From: CAVSXS01 sp963767715
GTDB taxonomy: Bacteria; Chloroflexota; Ktedonobacteria; Ktedonobacterales; Ktedonobacteraceae
Assembly (NCBI GenBank): GCA_963767715.1
Contig: CAVYFA010000001.1
Location: forward strand, 372,001 to 436,000
Direction of reading: 5' to 3'
DNA: 64,000 nt
The notes beneath the pieces are model-generated. The model was given only the letters and a program-made list of their open reading frames with translations. It made no database searches and was not told the origin of the DNA. The position numbers were made by a program, and so were the translations under genes. Shown here in pieces: positions 17,410-27,233 of this stretch; the first letter of the stretch is position 1, and each line of letters opens with the position of its first letter.

Positions 17410-18612
17410 ATGACCGATAACGCCCACGAGTCCTCTCCACTCTCTCATTCCCGGCAATCGACGGAGATGGAAGGGTCAGCCGTTGCCATTGCGCTTGATG
17501 ATGCCATAGCTGATATGGAAAAACATCAATACCTGTGGCCGCTTTTTAACAATTCATCAAACGTGATTGTTGCCCTCGACACACATTACCAGGTGATCGA
17601 TTTCAATCCCTCGGCGGTGGAAAAGTTGGGCTGGCCGCGTGAAACAACCCTTGGAAAAAGTTGCGGCGATATCTTGCGTTGCAAAAACTTGAACGGGCTG
17701 GTCCTGTGCGGTACCTCTAGCTGCCCGCTTACGCGCGTCCTTCAGCAGAAAAAGCCTATCCCCAACGAGGAGTTGATCTGCGGCACACTGCCTGACCATA
17801 TCGCCGAATATGCTGTTGGAGTGACGCCCATTGAGATGGAGAAGGGCACCGTGGTCGTTTTCAGCGCGCGTGATGTCAAGTTATCGAAGGCAAACAGCAG
17901 CGCGCGTTCCAATTTTGTCTCGATGGTCTCACACGAACTGCGTACTCCCTTGAACTCGGTGCATGGCTTCATCGATCTATTGATCCAGGGCCACATGGGT
18001 GAGCTGAATCCGGAGCAAAAAACCTACCTCGGCTATGCTCAGGAAGGCGTGCAGCAGTTGATGAGGATTGTGGAAGATATCCTCTTCCTGACTCGCTCCG
18101 ACTCGGGCCAGTTCGAGATGCGCATGGAGAAGGTCAATTTGCTGCCGCTGGCAAAACAGGCGCTCCGCGGCCTGAAACCCCAGGCGGAGAAGGCCTCGAT
18201 TGTGTTGAACTGTGACATTTTCTCGCCCTCGCCCATGCTCCATGCCGATCCTCAGCGCATCATGCAGGTCCTCAATAACCTGCTGACAAACGCCATCAAA
18301 TTCACGCCCCCCGGCGGCTTGGTGACGCTGCGCGCCCGGCCCTACGACGAGCGCTTCGTGCTTATCTCCGTGCATGATACTGGATATGGCATCGCTCCAG
18401 AAGATCGCGCCCACATCTTCGAGCGCTTTTATCAGGCCAATCATCACCTGCAATCCAAATTGGGCGGCAGTGGCCTCGGCCTGAGCATCGCCAAACTAAT
18501 CGTTGAACAGCACGGCAGCCATATCAACTTTGAATCGGCAGTAAACGAAGGCACGACCTTCTATTTCACCATCCCCTTATATCAAGAATCACCCCCACAG
18601 CGTTGGTTGTGA
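17410..18612 (+). CDS. PAS-domain sensor histidine kinase
   Basis: 400 residues without a membrane helix, so a soluble sensor. A PAS domain spans about 44-155 and carries four cysteines (C85, C91, C100, C105) in the loop after KLGWPRETTLGKS, which could bind a metal or respond to redox state; that is inference. The kinase core has phospho-acceptor His175 (VSHELRTPLNS), the N box NNLLTNAIKFT, G1 DTGYGIAPED, the F box and G2 GSGLGLSIAK. It partners the preceding regulator. The last 24 bases overlap the 3' end of the opposing endonuclease V gene. Confidence 0.92.
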   Translation: MTDNAHESSPLSHSRQSTEMEGSAVAIALDDAIADMEKHQYLWPLFNNSSNVIVALDTHYQVIDFNPSAVEKLGWPRETTLGKSCGDILRCKNLNGLVLCGTSSCPLTRVLQQKKPIPNEELICGTLPDHIAEYAVGVTPIEMEKGTVVVFSARDVKLSKANSSARSNFVSMVSHELRTPLNSVHGFIDLLIQGHMGELNPEQKTYLGYAQEGVQQLMRIVEDILFLTRSDSGQFEMRMEKVNLLPLAKQALRGLKPQAEKASIVLNCDIFSPSPMLHADPQRIMQVLNNLLTNAIKFTPPGGLVTLRARPYDERFVLISVHDTGYGIAPEDRAHIFERFYQANHHLQSKLGGSGLGLSIAKLIVEQHGSHINFESAVNEGTTFYFTIPLYQESPPQRWL

Positions 18613-19296
18613 TTCCCCATCTGGTTCCACCCAATCGTTCGCCTTCGAAAGCTTATCGGCCTGCCGCGTCGGTTCGGGCAGGCGATAACCCCTCGAGCAC
18701 TCCAGTACATAGCGGATGCTCGTCTCGAGGCTGATATGATTGCCCGGAGAAATAATCATCGGCTTCACCCGGCTGCGCGTGCGCACGGCCGCGCCAATAA
18801 CCTTCCCGCGATAGATCAGCGGCACCCATGCGCCGGCCTCCTCGCCCACCTCTTCGTGATGGCCGACCAGGATCGACTTGGCACAGCCGATCGTAGGCTG
18901 CTCGATCCACAGCCCTAGATGCGCGGCAATGCCCAGGCGGCGCGGGTGCGCGATGCCCTGCCCATCGACCATCACCAGGTCGGGGGAGCGCTTGAGCTGC
19001 GCGAAAGCTCCCAGGATGCAGGGAAGCTCGCGAAAAGAGAGCAGGCCCGGTATATATTCCATGCGTATTGGCTCTTCGTACACGTGCTGCTCCAGCATCT
19101 CCAGTTCGGGAAACGAGAGCAGTACCACGGCTGCGCGCGCCATGCCGTTTTGCTCATTGATCGCCATATCTACGCCCGCAATAGTGCGCACGTCCCCAGC
19201 TTGATCCTCGAGAACAATCCGTTCCGCCAACTCCTTCTGGAGCGCAATAGCCTCGTCTCGGTTGAGCGTCCAACCATGTAATGGTTCTTTTTGCAT
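18589..19296 (-). CDS. nfi: endonuclease V (deoxyinosine 3'-endonuclease)
   Basis: Endonuclease V nicks DNA one base 3' of deoxyinosine to begin repair of deaminated adenine. The 235-residue protein shows the metal-binding residues Asp43 (AGVDMAI), Glu90 (PGLLSFREL) and Asp111 (VDGQGIAHPRRLG). The AHLGLW and AAVRTRSRVKPMIISPGNHIS blocks of the family are also present. The length is typical. It overlaps the histidine kinase gene tail-to-tail by 24 bases, so the two transcripts are antisense at their ends. Confidence 0.93.
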   Translation of the reverse strand: MQKEPLHGWTLNRDEAIALQKELAERIVLEDQAGDVRTIAGVDMAINEQNGMARAAVVLLSFPELEMLEQHVYEEPIRMEYIPGLLSFRELPCILGAFAQLKRSPDLVMVDGQGIAHPRRLGIAAHLGLWIEQPTIGCAKSILVGHHEEVGEEAGAWVPLIYRGKVIGAAVRTRSRVKPMIISPGNHISLETSIRYVLECSRGYRLPEPTRQADKLSKANDWVEPDGESQPTLWG

Positions 19297-19341
19297 ATAC
19301 CTACCCTATTCAGCAATCGGTGCAATCGCTAAATCTCTGGA

Positions 19342-19470
19342 CCCTGTAGGGCCCGATTATGCCTATTCACAAATTGATCCGGCCATCGGTCGGACCCTAT
19401 TGATCGCCCCCACGGCCGCCCAACAAGAGTAGGGCCCGGTTTACCGCGGCCACCGCCGATTTATCGGCCC
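19342..19470 (+). repeat. two GTAG-headed GATTTATCG elements in a 200-base gap
   Basis: A decayed copy begins at 19346 (GTAG-GGCCCGATTATG). A fuller one spans 19429-19470 (GTAG, GGCCCGGTTTACCGCGGCC, CGATTTATCGGCC). Confidence 0.7.
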
Positions 19471-19504
19471 GTCCGGTGGAGGTTCCAATGTCCGTCGTAA
19501 TTTG

Positions 19505-20337
19505 TTAATCCGCATCACCGGCCAGCTTCCCTCGCCTCTGCGGAATTACCTGCTTTTCCGCCACAAAAATCATCCTCGGGCTATCATTCTCGAAGGGACT
19601 AAGATCATAATCCCCATATACCTCTTTCACGGCTAACCCGGCCGATTCAAGCAAAAGCTCCATCTCGCCGCGCTCGAAGAGGTAGAGCTGCGTGCGAATG
19701 ATGGTGCGCCGCACCGCCTCGCCCTGTTCGTGCTGGTCGTAAAAATGCGTCAGTTCGAGCAGGTGCGCCGATGCCGCCGATGCCGGGCTGACGAAGTGCG
19801 TCAGCAGTGTACCATCATCCATCGTCCACGTCCCCTGGTGTAGCACCTGCCCGCTCATACTTTCCATATAGCGCACATCCCCATTGCTGATATCCAGAAT
19901 GAACGTGCCACCCGCCGTCAGGTGCGCATGAATCCCGGCCAGCGCCTGCCGCTGCTCCTTACGCGTGCAAAGATGCGCGAAAGACCCCAGCGCAACAAAC
20001 GCCATCTGAAATTTCTGCCCCGTAGCTCCCCGATTTATCGTGGGAGAGCCGCGCCTATATCCTGCTGTATGAGCCTGCACCGCGAAGTCAACCCCTCCGC
20101 CTCAAGCGCCCGCCGCGCCAGTTCGAGCATCCGCCCCGACGCATCCACGCCCGTAACGCTATAACCCGCCCGCGCCAATGGCACCAGCAAGCGCCCGCTG
20201 CCGCACGCCAGCTCCAGCAGAGGCCCACCGTGTACTCCGCGTGCCTCAGCAAAGTTCAGGTACAGGTCAACATCCTCATCGAATTGTGCGTGTTCGATAT
20301 CATAAAACGGGGCAATCAAATCATACTCGTTCATCAT
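19505..20337 (-). pseudogene. SAM-dependent methyltransferase interrupted by a GTAG repeat
   Basis: The N-terminal part (MMNEYDLIAPFYDIEH, motif I LLELACGSGRLLVPLA, YSVTGVDASGRMLELARR, LIQQDIGAAL) ends at a stop made by a repeat. The rest continues in another frame from FQMAFVALGSFAHL through GTFILDISNGD to the C-terminus at 19505. The breakpoint is exactly the CTCCCCGATTTATCGTGGGAG hairpin on the plus strand with GTAG at its head. Without the insert and a compensating frame it would be a class I methyltransferase of about 265 residues. A functional protein is doubtful unless the frameshift is a reading error. Confidence 0.75.
20023..20047 (+). repeat. GTAG hairpin inside the methyltransferase gene
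   Basis: GTAG then CTCCC-CGAT-TT-ATCG-T-GGGAG. The outer arms CTCCC/GGGAG differ from those of the copy in the anti-sigma gene (CCCCC/GGGGG) yet remain paired. Confidence 0.75.
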
Positions 20338-20378
20338 AGCGCTAGTATAGCATGGCACCCGCGAGGGGCGCCATGCCT

Positions 20379-21701
20379 CTACACCTTGATCTTCAAAACA
20401 AATACAGCCCCCGCGATCAAAAAGAGCGTCGCCACCGCGAAGATCACGCGATATCCCAGCGCGGTCGCCGCGTAAAGGCTGACCTCGTAAATGATCACGC
20501 TGCCTAAAGCGGGCGCAAGCGTAGATGACAGGTTGCTCGACGCGCCCCATATCGCGAAATCTTTACCAACGTTGCCCATCGAAGGCAGCGAATCGATGGC
20601 CAGCGCCCAGTCCACGCTGGTATACGCGCCGTAGCCGACGCCGAATAAGATGCCCAGTATCCAGAGTGGAAAGCTGCCGGGCGCGATGACGAAGGTGAAG
20701 GAGGCCGCCGCCATACAGAGCGTGGATACGCATACGATGGGCGCGCGCCTCACACGATCAGAAAGGATGCCCAGTACGAATGCGCTGCAAATGGCTCCCG
20801 CCAATGCGAGCAGCGCCACGACCGCCGTTGACTGCACAAAATTGGTGTCGTGGGCAACCTGGGCGAAGTAATATTCGATGAAGGTCATAAACAGCGTTAG
20901 CCCCATTATTACAGCGAAGCGCGTGAAGAAAACGAGTCTGAAGTTATATCCGCGCCAGGGGGCGATCCAGTTACGATCAAACCAGTGCCGGAAGCGCACG
21001 AATGCGCTCCCTTGCTCCTGCTGGGTTTCGCTTGAACCCGGCATAAAAGGGATCTCGTGAATGCCGAAAACGGTAATCAGCCCTCCCACGATTAAGGCCA
21101 GGCCGGTCAGAATATAAAAAAGGAGCGCTCCTCTCCGTATGAGATTGGCGCTTGCGGCCGTCGCGCTGACATTTGCCAGCAGAAATCCCGCCAGGGCCAG
21201 GCTGCCGATATTCCCGATAATGGTCATCAGCCCCATGTATCCGGAAGCCGTGCCGCGCTGATTCTTCGGCACACGATCAGGTAGGAGGGCCTGGTAGGCA
21301 GCATTGGCGGCATTACTCCCTACCTGGTTGATAATAAGCGCCAGCACAAAGATGGCAACGCTCCCCGCCACTGCCAGCAGCAGCGCGCTTAACACCAGCA
21401 GCAGCGTGCCAATCGCAATATACGGCCTGCGGCGCCCCCACGCGCCAGGAGTCCGGTCGGACATCATCCCTATCACCGGAGACATGAAGAGCGAAATGAC
21501 CGCGCCTACCGCCGAGATCCAGCCGAGAAGGACCGCCTGCTGCGCATTCCCTACCGGGCCTGACGGCAGGAAGAGCACAATCTGGAGTGGTATGACGATC
21601 GGGAAAAGCGCTGCTGATTGAGCATTGAGCGAAAACCAGTAGGCGCTCAGGACAAGCTGATCCCGAACGGTCAACTTCGGGAGCGAAATATCCGTGTCCA
21701 T
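20379..21701 (-). CDS. MFS transporter
   Basis: A twelve-helix major facilitator protein of about 440 residues. The loop 2-3 motif reads GMMSDRTPGAWGRRRPYIAIG, like sugar/cation symporters of the GPH and SLC45 type; DRVPKNQRGTASG and DRVRRAPI occupy the later loops. I start it at the ATG after AGGAG rather than 12 codons upstream. The substrate is unknown. An SCP2 gene and a GH4 glycosidase lie directly behind it on the same strand, which fits uptake and breakdown of a glycoside, but the spacing (52 bases to the SCP2 gene) does not prove one operon. Confidence 0.85.
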   Translation of the reverse strand: MDTDISLPKLTVRDQLVLSAYWFSLNAQSAALFPIVIPLQIVLFLPSGPVGNAQQAVLLGWISAVGAVISLFMSPVIGMMSDRTPGAWGRRRPYIAIGTLLLVLSALLLAVAGSVAIFVLALIINQVGSNAANAAYQALLPDRVPKNQRGTASGYMGLMTIIGNIGSLALAGFLLANVSATAASANLIRRGALLFYILTGLALIVGGLITVFGIHEIPFMPGSSETQQEQGSAFVRFRHWFDRNWIAPWRGYNFRLVFFTRFAVIMGLTLFMTFIEYYFAQVAHDTNFVQSTAVVALLALAGAICSAFVLGILSDRVRRAPIVCVSTLCMAAASFTFVIAPGSFPLWILGILFGVGYGAYTSVDWALAIDSLPSMGNVGKDFAIWGASSNLSSTLAPALGSVIIYEVSLYAATALGYRVIFAVATLFLIAGAVFVLKIKV

Positions 21702-21753
21702 TGACCACTCCTGGCAACGATAATATCGAATTGACAAGGTTCAATTGACGTGA

Positions 21754-22080
21754 TTATAGCAGCTTCTGCAACTTCAACAGGTCCTCCATCTTGCCCGTAG
21801 CCTTGATCTTCCGCGTTACGAAGGCAAGCTCGGGATTTACCTTCCGGTCAAGTATACCCGCCAGCGTATCGCTGCTGGTCGTAACAGTAATATCCGGCTG
21901 GGGCAGGCTCTCCTCCGCGAGGGTCGCGCTCCCATCCCCGGCAATGGCCATCACAAAATTACGTCGCAGATCAGTAAAAACAAACTGGATCGTCCTCGCA
22001 AAGCCCACAAACGCTGCCCGCGTCTCCGGCTGATCGAAGCGCGCGCGTATCCGCTCTAAATACGGAACAATATCGGCCAT
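21754..22080 (-). CDS. SCP2 sterol-binding domain protein
   Basis: A 108-residue stand-alone SCP2-like lipid-binding fold: FARTIQFVFTDLRRNFVMAIAGDG, PDITVTTSSDTLAGILDRKVNPELAFVTRKIKATGKMEDLLKLQKLL. The last part (dimension of the hydrophobic tunnel, KATGxMxxLLKL) is the most diagnostic. It lies 10 bases after the glycosidase gene and is probably co-transcribed with it. The role in bacteria is unclear. Confidence 0.85.
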   Translation of the reverse strand: MADIVPYLERIRARFDQPETRAAFVGFARTIQFVFTDLRRNFVMAIAGDGSATLAEESLPQPDITVTTSSDTLAGILDRKVNPELAFVTRKIKATGKMEDLLKLQKLL

Positions 22081-22090
22081 ACTTTACTCC

Positions 22091-23413
22091 TTACACAATA
22101 AACCGCGGTAAATAATCCCGCTGCGCCGCCGCCATCTCATCGAACAACTGCCGTATCTCCGGCAGCGTGCAAACCGCCGCCGTCAGCGGATCAAGCATCA
22201 GAGCGTGCACGGCTGCCTCGCGGTCTTCATTGAGCACCGCCTCCACCATCAGCTCATGAATCATCATATGGGCGCTGTCAATCGCGGCCAGGGGCGTCGG
22301 CAGCCTCCCGAAATACATCGGGTGGATGCCGGTGCCATCCACCATACAGGCCAGTTCCACGCACCCATCACGTGGCAAATTCTCGATCAGCCCGCTGTTG
22401 CCAACGTTGCCATAGATCGCCTGGGGCCGGTTCAACGTGTGTCCCTCGACGATATACGAACCGGCATCAAGTCCCCTTTCGAGAAAAAAGGCTCGCTCAC
22501 CCCGCCGTTCACGCGCCAGGTAGTCGCGCAGCCGCTCATCGTATTCGCCGCGCGCCCTCGGCCACCTCTCCGCCCGCTCGCCGCTCCTGCAATCCGGCTG
22601 TAAGCTGGCGTAGTACTCGACCAGCTCCTTCCGCTTACGAAAATAGGGGAAATATTCCGAGGCATGCGAGCTGGCTTCGGTCGTATAGTACCCGAAGGCG
22701 CGCATGATATCGAAGCGTACAGGATCGCGCGCGTAAATGGCCGGGTCTTCCGCCGCCCTGCGCAGGCGCGGGTACAGATCCTCGCCATCCTCCGTTTCGA
22801 ACGTGACAAACCACGAGAGATGGTTGATCCCCCCGCCTCGGTAGCGCATCTGCTCAAAGTCCACGTCCACAAATTCCGAAAGTTCGTAAGCCGTCTCAAT
22901 GATGGAATGGCACAGCCCAATCACCTGCAGAGAGGTAGCGCGCAGTGCCGTCAACACCATAGCCGACAGCGGATTGGTATAGTTGATGACCAGCGCACGC
23001 GGGCACATCTCTTCAATATCCCGGCAAATCGCCAGCCACGCAGGAGCAGTTCGCAAGTATTTGAAAATGCCACCCGGCCCACTCGTATCGGCGACACACT
23101 GGTCTACCCCATACCTCATAGGAATCTCATAATCGAAGCGCACATTCGCCATCCCCCCCACCTCGATCATGTTGAACACGTAATCGCAACCCGCCAGCAC
23201 CTCGCGCCTCTCCGTCGTCGCCTGCACCGTCCAGTGCTTCCCGGCCGTAGCAATCGTCTGCTCCGCCACCTCGTGCGCCAGTTCCAGGCGCTCGCTATCC
23301 AGGTCAACCAGCGCAAACGTCCCTCCATCCAGCTCATCAATCCCCAGTATATCCGTAATCACCGTCTGAGCAAACACAGCGCTCCCCGCACCAATCAGCG
23401 CAACCTTCACCAT
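22091..23413 (-). CDS. GH4 family alpha-glucosidase/galactosidase
   Basis: GH4 enzymes cleave glycosides by an NAD- and Mn-dependent redox-elimination route. The 440-residue protein opens with an NAD fold (VKVALIGAGSAVFAQTVITDIL). It then has DLDSERLE, NMIEVGG, NYTNPLSAMV, the metal-binding Cys-His of IGLCHS, and GGGINHLSWF. This matches the alpha-galactosidase/alpha-glucuronidase subgroup (MelA/AglA type). The start is the ATG immediately before VKVAL; an upstream in-frame ATG lies 13 codons earlier. It is the first gene of a probable group with the SCP2 and MFS genes. Confidence 0.9.
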   Translation of the reverse strand: MVKVALIGAGSAVFAQTVITDILGIDELDGGTFALVDLDSERLELAHEVAEQTIATAGKHWTVQATTERREVLAGCDYVFNMIEVGGMANVRFDYEIPMRYGVDQCVADTSGPGGIFKYLRTAPAWLAICRDIEEMCPRALVINYTNPLSAMVLTALRATSLQVIGLCHSIIETAYELSEFVDVDFEQMRYRGGGINHLSWFVTFETEDGEDLYPRLRRAAEDPAIYARDPVRFDIMRAFGYYTTEASSHASEYFPYFRKRKELVEYYASLQPDCRSGERAERWPRARGEYDERLRDYLARERRGERAFFLERGLDAGSYIVEGHTLNRPQAIYGNVGNSGLIENLPRDGCVELACMVDGTGIHPMYFGRLPTPLAAIDSAHMMIHELMVEAVLNEDREAAVHALMLDPLTAAVCTLPEIRQLFDEMAAAQRDYLPRFIV

Positions 23414-23460
23414 AACATACGCTCCCTCTTTCAAGGCGACCAAACCACGCATGAAATCCT

Positions 23461-23503
23461 CGTAGGGCCCGGTTCACCGCGGCCACCGCCGATTTATCGG
23501 CCC
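23461..23503 (+). repeat. GTAG-headed GATTTATCG element
   Basis: GTAG, GGCCCGGTTCACCGCGGCC, then CGATTTATCGGCCC. The first half has changed to CGGTTCACCG and is still self-complementary. Confidence 0.7.
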
Positions 23504-23629
23504 TCGGTGGAGGTTATAATGTCCGCCTTAACTTGCCAAAATGCATTATCGCGCCCGCCACTTCACCTGCCCGTATGGCCCACTCACCGCGCCCACCACC
23601 GATTATGAACATTACCGATCAAAGTCGGC

Positions 23630-23730
23630 CCTGTCATCCTGAGCGCGTGAGCCGAAGCCCTGAGCGCAGCGAAGGGGAAGGATCTGGCTCGCCGCCCGCC
23701 GAGATCCTTCGCTGCGCTCAGGATGACAGG
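23630..23730. repeat. 100-base inverted repeat, CTGAGCGCAGCGAAGG family
   Basis: CCTGTCATCCTGAGCGC at the left end is the exact complement of the right end. The inner GCAGCGAAGG and GGATCT also pair with AGATCCTTCGCTGC apart from a small insertion. Single arms occur at 30429-30458, 30500-30522 and, degraded, at 26699-26770. Confidence 0.8.
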
Positions 23731-23799
23731 ACCGCTCTTGGTTGTGAAAGTTCATTATCGGCCCGAATAGGTATCAACTTAAGAAAAGCTCATCATTTG

Positions 23800-23900
23800 C
23801 CTGTACGGGCGGGAGTGGGGTGGACGGGTGGCTGGGGCGCTTGCGCCGCCCTCGTCCATTGCTCGTCTACCACTCTGGACAGCGCTTGCGCCGCCCTCGT
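23800..23900 (+). repeat. CTTGCGCCGCCCT-type REP elements
   Basis: A full copy at 23800-23852 (CCTGTACGGGCGGGAG, then GGGGCGCTTGCGCCGCCCT) plus a short one ending at 23900. Confidence 0.75.
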
Positions 23901-24044
23901 CCATTGTAAATCACCCCTACAGTTGATCGCCTACAAATACTCCATACCCCATGAAGAAAAGCAACGAACCGCTTTAGAGCAATTATATCAGAAAAGATGA
24001 ACCTCCACCCCGTCTCACCCCATCTCACTCTGTCTCACCCCGTC

Positions 24045-26610
24045 TCACTCTGTCACCACATTCACCAGCCTCCCCGGCACATAAATCATCCGGCTCACCT
24101 GCTTCCCCGCGATAAACGACTGCACCTGCGGAACCATCACACGCCAGCCGCCTGATCTCCTCCTCCGGCGTATCATACGCCACCTCGATGCGCCCACGTA
24201 GGCGCCCGTTGACCTGCACCGCCAGCGTCATCATCTCCGCGCGTATCGCCTCGACATCGTATACCGGCCAGGAGGCAGTATGAATCGAGCCTTCTTGCCC
24301 CAGTCGCTCCCACAGTTCCTCCGTAATGTAGGGAGCCATCGGCGCCAGCAGCAACAGCAGCGTGCGCAGTTCCTCGCGCGCAATGCTCTGCCTCGCTTCC
24401 AGGCTGTTGAGGTACTCCATCAGCGCCGCAACGGCGGTATTGTATTTCAGGACAGCGATATCCTCGCTGACGCGTTTGATCGTGCGATGGAGCATCCTCC
24501 GCTCCTCGCCCTGCGGCGCTCCCGCCTTCGCATCCTGCGCGTGCCGCGTCACCAGCGACCAGGCGCGGTCGAGGAAGCGCACCACCCCGCCGATGCCCCG
24601 GTCGCTGAAATCGCCGCCGGCCTCGTATGGCCCCATGAACATCAGGTAGACCCTGAACACGTCCACGCCAAAGCGCGTGATGTAGTCGTCCGGGTTGATG
24701 ACGTTGCCCTTCGACTTGGAGATCTTCGCGCCTCCCGTCGTGATCGTGCCGTTGGCGCGGAAGCGCTTGAACGGCTCCTCGAACTCCAGGTAGCCCAGAT
24801 CGTGCAGCGCCATCGCGATGAAGCGCGCGTACATCAGGTGCAATACACTGTGTTCCACACCGCCGATATACATGTTCACCGGCAGCCATTTGTGCGCCAG
24901 CGCCGGGTCCCACGGCTGCGTATCCCCATCGTTGGAAAGGTAGCTCAGGTAGTACCAGGCCGAGTCCAGGAAGTTGTCGCTCACATCTGTCTCGCGCCTG
25001 GCCGGACCCCCACAGATGGGACACGTCGTATTGACGAACTCCTCGATGGCCGCGAGCGGCGAGACGCCGGTACCCGTCGGCATCCAGTTCTCCACGTCGG
25101 GCAGTATCACCGGCAGTTGCTCCTCCGGCACCGGCACGGCCCCGTGCTGCGGGCAGTAGATGATTGGGATAGGCGGTCCCCAGTAGCGCTGGCGGCTGAT
25201 CAGCCAGTCACGCAGGCGATACTTCGCGACCCGCCTGCCAAGGCCGCGCTCCTCGAACCATGCCGCGATGGCCTCTGCTGCCTGTGCCGAACTCATACTC
25301 GTATACCCGTCCGAGTCAACGAGCACGCCCGGCTGTGTATACGCTTCTCCCGTCTCTTGCATCTCTTCAACGAGCAGTTCAGCATCATCGTCAGGCGGCA
25401 CAACTACAACGCGCACCGGCAGGCCCATCGCCTTCGCGAAGATCATATCGCGCTCATCGTGCGCGGGCACGCCCATTATCGCCCCCGCGCCGTACCCCTC
25501 GAGCACGAAATCCGCCACCCAGATAGGAATGCGCTCGCCCGTCATGGGATGCCGCGCATACGCCCCGGTGAACACGCCCGTCATGACACGCTCAGCATCA
25601 TCATGCGCGCTGCTGGCCCTCTGCTGGTAGGCCCGGACAGCCGCGATCCGCTCATCACTGGTGATGCGCTCAATGAGCGGATGAAGTGGCGCCAGCGCCA
25701 CGAAGGTCATGCCGAAGATCGTGTCCGGGCGCGTCGTGTACACCTGCACGCTCTCTCCGGGTACGCCATCGATCTCCATCCTGAATTCGAGACCCTCCGA
25801 GCGGCCAATCCAGTTGCGTTGGAGCGTTTTGGTGCGCTCGGACCAGTCGAGCCATTCCAGGTCATCCAGCAATCGCTGGGCATAGTCGGTTATCCTCAAG
25901 AACCACTGCTCCAGCCAGCGCCGCTCTACCAGCGTTCCGCAGCGCTCGCAGTGCCCATCGATCACTTGCTCATCGGCCAGCACCGTCTTATCCTTGGGAC
26001 ACCAGTTGACCGGCGCGGTCTTGCGCTCGGCCAGCCCATTCTTGAACAATTGCAGGAAAATCCACTGCGACCATTTATAATAGCGCGGATCGGTCGTATG
26101 CACCTCGTGCGACCAGTCAAAACGATTGCCGATGCGCTTCAACTGCCCCTCGCGAAAATGCTCGACGTTGCGCGCCGTGAGCACACGCGGATGCACGCCG
26201 CGCTTGATTGCAAAGTTTTCGCTGTGGATGCCGAAGGCGTCGAACCCCATCGGCTCGAACACATCATACCCCTGCATCGCCATCCAGCGCCCATGAATGT
26301 CCGGGCCAACAAAGGAATACATGTTGCCCACGTGCAATCCTTCCGCCGAAGGATAGGGAAACATCATGAGATTGTAATACGGTCGCTCAGCATTCACCAG
26401 GTCGATCCTGTAGAGTTGCTCCTCTTCCCACCGCTCGCGCCACTTCGCCTCGAACGCCGCGAAATCATACCTCGGCGGCCGCACCCTGGCAAAAGTAGAC
26501 GATTGCGCCCTCACCCCCTGCTGTCCCTCCTGCCCCTCCTGCCTCTGCTCACTCCCTTGTTGTGTCCCACCGGTACCGGCATCCATGCCGGCTGGCTCTC
26601 GTTGTGGCAT
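24045..26610 (-). CDS. leuS: leucyl-tRNA synthetase
   Basis: It charges tRNA-Leu with leucine. AAGGAGG precedes the ATG, followed by a 40-residue low-complexity lead and the class Ia core: FPYPSAEGLHVGN (HIGH-like), the CP1 editing domain (FGMTFVALAPLHPL, GVPAHDERD), DSAWYYLSY, and KISKSKGN (KMSKS-like). The C-terminal frame reads RLACDGSAGAVVYRG and runs to 24025. The +1 frame reads VPQVQSFIAGKQVSRMIYVPGRL then VNVVTE and stops at 24045, which is the normal LeuRS C-terminus. A single-base indel at about 24130-24145 is therefore almost certain. Expression is controlled by a leucine T-box upstream. Confidence 0.92.
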
Positions 26611-26882
26611 ACAATCCTCCTTGTAAAAGCACTTTGATGCATGTTGACAAATTCATCCAGCCATCGGTACGGCCAATATGAATTCTACCGATCGATCGTC
26701 ATGTCATCCGAGCGCAGCGAAGGTTGCCCTCGTGAGCCTGACCCTTCACTTCGTTGAGGTGCATCCCAGTATTACGGCGTCATTGGTAAATCTCATTATC
26801 AGCCCTGGTTGGATGTCGCCTTAATTTGTCCATAGGAATTAACAATGCAAATGCTCCTTAAAACGCGGAGGACAAAAAGAAT
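26611..26882. repeat. spacer between leuS and its T-box, with decayed repeat
   Basis: At 26699-26770 lies a degraded arm of the CTGAGCGCAGCGAAGG family. Otherwise AT-rich spacer with no gene. Confidence 0.5.
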
Positions 26883-27196
26883 GCGCCCTCCGCCCGACAA
26901 GGGCGAACAGCGCTCATAACCGTGTTCGCGGTACCACCTCGTTTCGCCGCTATCTCACAACAGCAGCCTCTCTGGGTGCCAGCACACCCGCACTCTATAA
27001 CGGGAGCTCCCGGTGGCCGCTACTTCCGCGCTCGTACCCCATAAACGATGTACGAGCAACATTTCACAGCCGCAGCTCACGAGGCAGTTTCAGCCCATCC
27101 CCGGCGCTGGCTCGCACCACCCGCCAGCTCTCTGCAAGCCCGAATTCAGGCCTACTTCCCTCGCTCAATGCCCGATATGCAATTTCTAATGAAGAA
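26883..27196 (-). ncRNA. T-box leader of leuS
   Basis: On the minus strand the antiterminator motif AGGTGGTACCGCG lies at 26939-26927. It is followed by a terminator hairpin (GCGC..CGCCC, loop, GGGCG..GCGC, 26913-26883) and a T-run at 26878-26874. Upstream, a long Stem I region contains GAAACTGCCTCGTGAG, where CTC or CTG, both leucine codons, could be the specifier. Uncharged tRNA-Leu would stabilise the antiterminator and switch leuS on. Confidence 0.88.
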
Positions 27197-27223
27197 GGTA
27201 TACTAGACTATACGATTTGTCAA
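27197..27223 (-). promoter_or_regulatory. probable leuS promoter
   Basis: TTGACA (27223-27218) and TATACC (27202-27197) on the minus strand, spaced 15 bases, just upstream of the T-box leader. The short spacing lowers confidence. Confidence 0.4.
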
Positions 27224-27233
27224 GTAGTATTGC

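Larger units (their letters stand above)
23414..24024. other. repeat-filled gap, no gene
   Basis: The gap carries three families of repeats (listed separately) and decayed fragments such as CGATTATGAACATTACCGATC. Confidence 0.7.

Noticed and set aside
20035..20550. 171-codon frame as a full gene
   Set aside because: Only its last 100 codons are methyltransferase; the first 71 run antisense through the MFS gene's 3' end and a gap.
24280..26637. 785-codon open frame antisense to leuS
   Set aside because: It mirrors the codon bias of leuS on the opposite strand, has no recognisable domain and no ribosome site. leuS is certain.
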